A stretch of 10,930 nucleotides of DNA from JAVBKA01 sp031546715 (lineage in GTDB: Bacteria; Bacillota; Clostridia; Oscillospirales; UBA929). A program made the position numbers and the translations under genes. Under the pieces are notes generated by a model that made no database searches, was not told the DNA's origin, and saw only the letters and a program-made list of their open reading frames with translations. Where the stretch lies: positions 1-10,930 of the forward strand of contig JAVBKA010000056.1 in assembly GCA_031546715.1 (NCBI GenBank), in the 5' to 3' direction. Of this stretch, positions 6,721-10,930 are shown in pieces (positions within the stretch are counted from its first letter, which is position 1; every line of letters begins with the position of its first letter).

Positions 6721-8162
6721 AACCCTTCACCTTGCTCGCTTTTCGGGAACGCCAACGTAAATCTGGTGCCCTTGCCGACGATGCTGTCCAGCTTAATTGA
6801 GCCGTCAAGCCTTTCAAGAGTCTCCTTGACGATTGCCAAACCCAAGCCAGTGCCGCCAGCGGCTCTTGAGCGTGTTTTGTCCACTCTGTAGAAGCGGTCA
6901 AATACATTTTCCAAGTCCTTTTTAGGTATGCCCATGCCAGTATCGTCAACGTTTATGAAAACCTCCACATCGCTTTGATAGCACTGCACCCGCACTCTAC
7001 CGCCCACCTTGTTGTACTTTACGCCGTTTTCCATTAAGTTGTACACGACTAAGTACAAATCATCACTATCGCCCAAAATCCAGCACTCTTCCTCAAGCTC
7101 GCAAACCAGCTCCACCTGATTTTTATTGGCAAAAGGCTCTAAAAGATGCGCCGCCCTACGAATAGTATCCGCCACGTCTAGACGACTTTGCTCCGTATTT
7201 GCAACAGATTCCAGCCTTGAAAGCTGAATAAGCTTTTCAGTCATTCGTGTCAACCTGTCGATTTCGTCGCCGATATCGCTTACAAATTCACGAATTGTCT
7301 CCTCCGACATGTCGTTAGTTTGCAAAATAGAGTCCGTCAGAAGCCGTATTGAGGCGAGGGGGGTTTTAAGCTCATGGGATGCGTCGGAGACGAATTGTCT
7401 GCGCAGATTTTCAGTTTTGTAGAGTATTTCCGTCAGCTCGTTAAACTGCCCCGCAACCTCCGAAAGCTCGTCATGCCCCTTAATGGGTGCTTTTCTACCG
7501 TAGTCCCCTTCACGGACTGCTCTGATAGCCCAAAGCAGTCCAGAAACACGCTGTGTCAAGGCTAGGGATATGACGATGCTTAGTAAAACTATCAAAATCG
7601 AGATTATTATGCTAAAGGTTGAGAGATTTGATTGCAGGTCGCTGAGTAAGGTCGCTTGGGTTAAATCCAGCTCGTATAGGTACAGCGCACCTGTGACCGT
7701 TCCCTTGGACATTATGGGGATTCCGAGGCGGCTTTCAAAGGATTCTCCTTCAAATCTCGAAAAAAAGGCATCACTTCCTGTTAATGCCGTAGCAATTTCA
7801 AAGAAAAGCGCAGTTTTACCCACCGAGCTGTCAAGCTCTGAGTTGTCGTAAATAATCAGCCCTTCATCGTTGCAGACAATAACCCGATATGTGCTTCTGT
7901 CGTCCACAGCCTTCATAATGTTGGAGATTCTATCTGCCGGCAAGTGCTCAAAGCCTGACAATGTGGATGTCATCATATATGCGTGGGAATTCATTGTTGA
8001 GCGTTTGTACTGAAAAACCAGACTTTGTGACACAAAAACGGGGTATGTGTTGAGAAGAATAAGAATTACGGCAATAACCGCCAAATACGAGAGCGCGATT
8101 TTTATCTGATATCTGCCCATTTTTTGAATGCGCCTTCGCCTGTACAGCTTGGTATTAGTCAT
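6717..8162 (-). CDS. membrane sensor histidine kinase (HAMP-HisKA-HATPase)
   Basis: This 481-residue kinase is built as follows: a basic N-terminal extension (RRRR at 8-11), transmembrane helix 1 at about 22-45, an extracytoplasmic sensor region of about 135 residues (46-180) containing YRVIVCNDEGLIIYDNSEL, which looks PAS/CACHE-like, transmembrane helix 2 at about 183-203, a HAMP domain to about 255, the dimerisation domain with phospho-acceptor H263 in SHELKTPL, and an ATPase domain with N box NLMENGVKY (375-383), G1 box DDTGMGI (406-412), F box FDRFYRVDK (421-429) and G2 box GGTGLGL (436-442). All key residues are present. The ATG at 8162 has GGAGG six bases upstream, supporting the long start over an internal ATG at residue 15. 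It is the cognate partner of the response regulator 90 nt upstream and is coupled to the GerMN lipoprotein gene downstream. The signal sensed is unknown; envelope stress is plausible. Confidence 0.95.
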   Translation of the reverse strand: MTNTKLYRRRRIQKMGRYQIKIALSYLAVIAVILILLNTYPVFVSQSLVFQYKRSTMNSHAYMMTSTLSGFEHLPADRISNIMKAVDDRSTYRVIVCNDEGLIIYDNSELDSSVGKTALFFEIATALTGSDAFFSRFEGESFESRLGIPIMSKGTVTGALYLYELDLTQATLLSDLQSNLSTFSIIISILIVLLSIVISLALTQRVSGLLWAIRAVREGDYGRKAPIKGHDELSEVAGQFNELTEILYKTENLRRQFVSDASHELKTPLASIRLLTDSILQTNDMSEETIREFVSDIGDEIDRLTRMTEKLIQLSRLESVANTEQSRLDVADTIRRAAHLLEPFANKNQVELVCELEEECWILGDSDDLYLVVYNLMENGVKYNKVGGRVRVQCYQSDVEVFINVDDTGMGIPKKDLENVFDRFYRVDKTRSRAAGGTGLGLAIVKETLERLDGSIKLDSIVGKGTRFTLAFPKSEQGEGL

Positions 8163-8252
8163 TATCCCCCTCCAATCCTCAGTTTTTACGCAGATTTAGT
8201 ATCCGTTTATTCACAGTTTTTCATTATCGCTAGCGGTAAAATACGCCTTGCC

Positions 8253-8936
8253 CTACTTCTTAAAATAGTACCCAACGCTCCACTTTGTCAGGATATACTC
8301 AGGCTCGGCGGGATTGCGCTCAAGCTTTTCACGCAAACGTCTTACGTGGACATCCACAGTCCGAATATCGCCGGGAAACTCGAAGCCCCAGACCACATTA
8401 AGCAGATTTTCACGGCTGTAAACTCTGCCCGGATTTCTCATCAGCAGCTCTAAAACGTCAAACTCCTTGGCGGTTAGCTCAGCGGTACGTCCGTCTGAGG
8501 TGACGCTTCTTTGCGAGGCGTCAAGGGTAAGATATCCGATTTGCAACCTGTCCTGCTGTTCGGTTTGAGCGTTTTGAACGTTGACACGGCGAAGAATTGA
8601 CCTTATTCGCGCCTTTAGCTCCATAATATTAAAAGGCTTAGTCATGTAATCGTCTGCGCCGTACTCAAAACCTATGAGCTTGTCCGTATCGTCACCCTTT
8701 GCCGTCAGCATAATTATGGGAACGCCCGAAAACTCACGGATACGCTTACACGCCTCCAGTCCGTCAACGCCGGGCATCATAATGTCAAGAATTATCAAGT
8801 CATAGCTGCGCTCCTTGGCAAGGGCGACGCCCTCCTCGCCGTTTTCACAGCCGTCAACATCATAGCCTTCATGCTCCAAGTTAAACTTAATGCCCTTTAC
8901 TAAAAGCTTTTCATCATCTACAACTAAAATTCGCAT
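8253..8936 (-). CDS. OmpR/PhoB-family response regulator
   Basis: This 227-residue protein has an N-terminal receiver domain (about 1-115) and a C-terminal winged-helix DNA-binding domain (about 128-227). The receiver shows the acidic pair D7/D8, phospho-acceptor D51 in ILDIMMPGVDG, T78 in LTAKG and K100 in MTKPF, so the phosphorylation site is complete. The effector domain has LTAKEFDVLELL and the recognition-helix region RTVDVHVRRLREKLE, typical of the family. ATG at 8936 is preceded by GAGGAGG with a 5-nt spacer. It lies 24 nt after the comEA-like gene and 90 nt before the kinase gene. The 90-nt interval carries only the kinase ribosome binding site and a short CGCTAGCG palindrome, with no terminator. 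Targets are unknown; autoregulation of the operon and control of divergent dacF are possible. Confidence 0.95.
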   Translation of the reverse strand: MRILVVDDEKLLVKGIKFNLEHEGYDVDGCENGEEGVALAKERSYDLIILDIMMPGVDGLEACKRIREFSGVPIIMLTAKGDDTDKLIGFEYGADDYMTKPFNIMELKARIRSILRRVNVQNAQTEQQDRLQIGYLTLDASQRSVTSDGRTAELTAKEFDVLELLMRNPGRVYSRENLLNVVWGFEFPGDIRTVDVHVRRLREKLERNPAEPEYILTKWSVGYYFKK

Positions 8937-8960
8937 GGCTTCCTCCTCAACGGTTTCGTA

Positions 8961-9317
8961 CTATGGTGATGCTAGTGTAACATATTCTTTCAGCTTTTCC
9001 AAGGTTTTTTCTCCGATGCCTTTAACGTTTAAAAGCTCCTCGATTGCCGCAAATTCTCCGTTGACCTCACGATAGTCAATAATTCTCTGCGCCGTAACAC
9101 TGCCGATAGAGGGCAAGTCTTCTAGCTCCTGTCTGGTGGCGGTGTTGACGTTAATGCGGCCGCTAACGTCTGACTTTACAGCAAATTTATCCCCCAACGC
9201 CTTAATCTCGTAGCTCCCGCTCCATGAACGCTCAGACACAGCGTACCCCGCTGAAAAACACAGCAAGCCCACTGCCACGGCAATGGAAAAAGCTGTAACT
9301 GCTGAGACCTTTTTCAC
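8961..9317 (-). CDS. ComEA-like helix-hairpin-helix DNA-binding protein
   Basis: With the corrected GTG start at 9317 this is a 118-residue protein. It has an N-terminal signal/anchor helix (about 5-27), a short linker, and a C-terminal ComEA-type domain (53-116) that begins GRINVNTATRQEL and carries two helix-hairpin-helix motifs, LPSIGSVTAQRI (68-79) and LLNVKGIGEKTLEKL (95-109). ComEA binds double-stranded DNA at the outer membrane face during competence and delivers it to the ComEC channel. This copy lacks the SLBB domain found between anchor and HhH in B. subtilis ComEA, and no comEC or comEB is in the window, so a role in DNA uptake is uncertain. The GTG start is chosen because GGAGGG lies six bases upstream; the upstream in-frame TTG at 9347 has no such site. 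It is the first gene of the operon with the two-component system, 24 nt downstream. Confidence 0.87.
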   Translation of the reverse strand: MKKVSAVTAFSIAVAVGLLCFSAGYAVSERSWSGSYEIKALGDKFAVKSDVSGRINVNTATRQELEDLPSIGSVTAQRIIDYREVNGEFAAIEELLNVKGIGEKTLEKLKEYVTLASP

Positions 9318-9323
9318 AAAAAT

Positions 9324-9329
9324 CCCTCC
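9324..9329 (-). promoter_or_regulatory. ribosome binding site that fixes the comEA-like GTG start
   Basis: GGAGGG on the minus strand lies six bases before GTG at 9317, which is ideal spacing. A start at the upstream TTG (9347) would place this site inside the coding region and would add ten residues (starting RFSTFGG after the initiator) that are not typical of a signal anchor. Confidence 0.85.
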
Positions 9330-9334
9330 AAACG

Positions 9335-9363
9335 TTGAAAAGCGCAAAACTTTGTGGTATATT
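9335..9363 (+). promoter_or_regulatory. sigma-A promoter of dacF
   Basis: On the plus strand TTGAAA (9335-9340) is followed after exactly 17 bp by TATATT (9358-9363). The predicted start is near 9370, about 46 nt before the dacF ATG. The two boxes lie inside the 5' leader of the comEA-like operon, so the footprints of the two promoters overlap. Confidence 0.72.
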
Positions 9364-9373
9364 AATTGGTATA
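9355..9373. repeat. TGGTATA direct repeat, possible operator
   Basis: Two copies of TGGTATA (9355-9361 and 9367-9373) are offset by 12 bp, and the same interval can be read as an inverted repeat GTATA-N8-TATAC (9357-9374). It overlaps the dacF -10 box and both predicted start sites. OmpR/PhoB regulators bind direct repeats about 11 bp apart, so this could be a site for the regulator encoded nearby. The region is AT-rich and the repeat may be chance. Confidence 0.3.
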
Positions 9374-9374
9374 C

Positions 9375-9403
9375 ATAATATGCTTATTAAAGCAACCTAT
9401 CAA
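9375..9403 (-). promoter_or_regulatory. sigma-A promoter of the comEA-regulator-kinase operon
   Basis: On the minus strand TTGATA (9398-9403) is followed after exactly 17 bp by TATTAT (9375-9380). The predicted start is near 9368, giving a leader of about 50 nt before the GTG at 9317. It lies within the dacF leader on the other strand and its start nearly coincides with that of the dacF promoter. Confidence 0.7.
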
Positions 9404-9416
9404 GGAGTTGAACTGC

Positions 9417-10859
9417 ATGAAATTTCGGCTTATTGCCATGATTTTGCTTTCTTTGTTCATTTTGCTTCCTCAAGCCGCCCTTTCCTCATCAACGGACTTT
9501 TCTCCCGAGGACATCCCGTCAGCCTCTGAAACGGATATATCCGAGGGGGGCGGTCCTCAAATCGGTCCTGAAATGACTGAATTGACAGGCTATTCCGAGC
9601 TTCCCTTTGTTGACATTCGTGCCACTTCAGCAATATTGGTGGATGCCAAAACAGGCGAGTTTTTGTACCACAAGGACATTAACACCCGCCGCGAGCCTGC
9701 AAGCCTTACAAAAGTTATGACCTGCCTACTTGCCTTGGAGTACGGAAATCTTGAGGATATCGTCACCGCCAGCTCGGAAGCTGTTACAGGGCTTAACCCA
9801 GACGGCTCAACGGCTAGAATTCTTCCCGGTGAGGAAATGACATTAAAAGACTTACTGTACTGCGTAATGCTAAAATCTGCAAACGAAGGCTGTAACGTCC
9901 TTGCCGAGTACGTTGCAGGCAATGTAGAAGATTTTGTTGCCTTGATGAATAAAAGAGCCATAGAGCTTGGCTGCACCAACACTAATTTCGCCAACACTCA
10001 CGGCTTGCATGACGACAATCACTACAGCAGTGCCTATGACATGTACCTCATTACCAGAGCCGCCATGGAAATCCCCGCCTTTTTAGAAATATGTCACACG
10101 GATACATATTCCGTCCCCCCCACCAACAAAACCCCCGACGGCAGACGTCTAGTCACCACAAACGCCCTGATTTCCAACAAGCAGTACTCCGATTACCTGT
10201 ACCCTTACGCAAAAGGCGTTAAAACAGGACACACCCCGCAAGCAGGCTATTGCTTGATTTCCACTGCCGAGCGGGACAATTTAACCTTAATAAGCGTTGT
10301 CATGGGCTGTACCTTAGACGCGGAAACCAATCTTATACGGAGCTTCGTTGAAACAAAGCTGCTTTTTGAGTGGGCTTTTGATAACTTCGTGGTCAAAAAG
10401 CTACTGTCAAAGGCGGATGTGCCCTTGGAGGTCAAGGTTATCGAAGGGGTAGACAAGGACTCCGTTCAGCTCTCGCCTGTTGAGGATATTTCTGCACTAG
10501 TGCCGAAAGCCCTTGATATTTCTACGATTTCACGCACAATTGTCAACAATTATCCTCAAGGAATATATGCGCCTGTTGAAAAAGGAATGGTCATGGGCAG
10601 CATAACCCTTGTAAACGGCGAAAAGACTTACGGCACAGTGGACTTAGCCGCAATCGTTCAGATTGAGAAAAATCAGCTTGAAAATATAATTAACGACGCA
10701 AAAACCGAGGCTTCTAAGCCGTGGGTGAAGTGGGTTATTATCGGCGGAGTGAGCCTACTGATTATATATGTAGTTTTTACAATTCTTGTAAACGTCAACA
10801 GACGCAAGAATACAAGAGGCAACTACAAGGGCTCGCACCATAAGAAAAAATACCGCTAA
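9417..10859 (+). CDS. dacF: D-alanyl-D-alanine carboxypeptidase (peptidase S11, DacF type)
   Basis: This 480-residue low-molecular-weight penicillin-binding protein removes the terminal D-alanine from peptidoglycan pentapeptides outside the membrane. It has a signal peptide (hydrophobic at about 4-22), an acidic low-complexity linker (about 24-60), the S11 catalytic domain with SxxK S96-L-T-K99, SxN S154-A-N156 and K269-T-G271, and a C-terminal PBP5-like beta domain (about 325-420). It ends in a hydrophobic helix at about 437-458 and a basic tail (NRRKNTRGNYKGSHHKKKYR). The real transmembrane C-terminal anchor differs from the amphipathic helix of E. coli PBP5. The start is ATG at 9417, with AGGAG upstream and a signal peptide immediately after; the longer reading from TTG at 9366 has none. 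It is divergent from the comEA-like operon. The spore-linked name dacF is the closest fit, but a vegetative DacA role is equally possible. Confidence 0.93.
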   Translation: MKFRLIAMILLSLFILLPQAALSSSTDFSPEDIPSASETDISEGGGPQIGPEMTELTGYSELPFVDIRATSAILVDAKTGEFLYHKDINTRREPASLTKVMTCLLALEYGNLEDIVTASSEAVTGLNPDGSTARILPGEEMTLKDLLYCVMLKSANEGCNVLAEYVAGNVEDFVALMNKRAIELGCTNTNFANTHGLHDDNHYSSAYDMYLITRAAMEIPAFLEICHTDTYSVPPTNKTPDGRRLVTTNALISNKQYSDYLYPYAKGVKTGHTPQAGYCLISTAERDNLTLISVVMGCTLDAETNLIRSFVETKLLFEWAFDNFVVKKLLSKADVPLEVKVIEGVDKDSVQLSPVEDISALVPKALDISTISRTIVNNYPQGIYAPVEKGMVMGSITLVNGEKTYGTVDLAAIVQIEKNQLENIINDAKTEASKPWVKWVIIGGVSLLIIYVVFTILVNVNRRKNTRGNYKGSHHKKKYR

Positions 10860-10920
10860 TCGCATTTTCTGCAACCGTTACCCACAATTATAACAAATTT
10901 TCTACTTTTTAATTATTTTT

Positions 10921-10926
10921 GGAGGT
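10921..10926 (+). promoter_or_regulatory. ribosome binding site of a gene beyond the right edge
   Basis: GGAGGT lies four bases from the end of the window on the plus strand, downstream of dacF, after an AT-rich stretch. It suggests that another plus-strand gene begins within a few bases of the right edge. The 61 bp between the dacF stop and this site show no convincing hairpin terminator, so the next gene may be co-transcribed with dacF. Confidence 0.5.
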
Positions 10927-10930
10927 TATC

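Noticed and set aside
8163..8252. 90-nt gap between response regulator and kinase genes, with CGCTAGCG palindrome
   Set aside because: The palindrome is too short and lacks a T-run or binding-site context; I see only the kinase ribosome binding site.
9590..9997. Minus-strand open frame of 135 codons inside dacF
   Set aside because: It is a shadow of the S11 catalytic domain, with serine-rich low-information sequence and no family resemblance.

Overview
The window looks like a chromosomal segment of an anaerobic, Gram-positive, mid-GC Firmicute, most likely a member of Clostridia (Oscillospirales-like). This is an inference from several signs: the oxygen-sensitive class III ribonucleotide reductase, purine-rich GGAGG-type ribosome binding sites before nearly every gene, a GerMN-domain lipoprotein, a Hol44-like holin and a clostridial-style DacF carboxypeptidase. 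I see no transposase, integrase, tRNA, rRNA or CRISPR array. Nearly all genes lie on the minus strand; only dacF is on the plus strand.

Layout from the left. The 5' part of an L-fucose isomerase gene (fucI, minus strand) runs off the left edge and has its own candidate promoter. Upstream of it (1-4.4 kb, minus strand) is an apparent operon, in transcription order nrdD (anaerobic ribonucleotide reductase), nrdG (its radical-SAM activase), a small three-helix membrane protein resembling Hol44 phage holins, and a 70-residue protein with four cysteines. It is driven by a promoter with a perfect TTGACA -35 box. The -10 box of that promoter sits inside one of two NrdR-like operators whose centres are 32 bp apart.

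From 4.5 to 9.3 kb a second tightly packed minus-strand operon reads comEA-like DNA-binding protein, OmpR-family response regulator, HAMP/HisKA histidine kinase, double-GerMN lipoprotein, and metY-type PLP enzyme of sulfur amino-acid synthesis. Gaps or overlaps are 24 nt, 90 nt, a 4-nt ATGA overlap and 19 nt. The regulator-kinase-GerMN lipoprotein order recalls the actinobacterial MtrA-MtrB-LpqB arrangement, so envelope or cell-wall sensing is a reasonable hypothesis.

Divergent to this operon, on the plus strand, is dacF (9.4-10.9 kb), a D-Ala-D-Ala carboxypeptidase. The 99-bp region between comEA and dacF holds two good sigma-A-type promoters on opposite strands whose predicted start sites nearly coincide, so the two transcription units probably compete for RNA polymerase. 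The window ends with a strong ribosome binding site for a plus-strand gene that starts just outside.

No wholly new system is evident. The parts most worth a second look are the orphan holin plus four-cysteine protein behind nrdDG, the five-gene signalling operon with a metabolic enzyme at its tail, the superposed divergent promoters, and the unequal pair of NrdR boxes.
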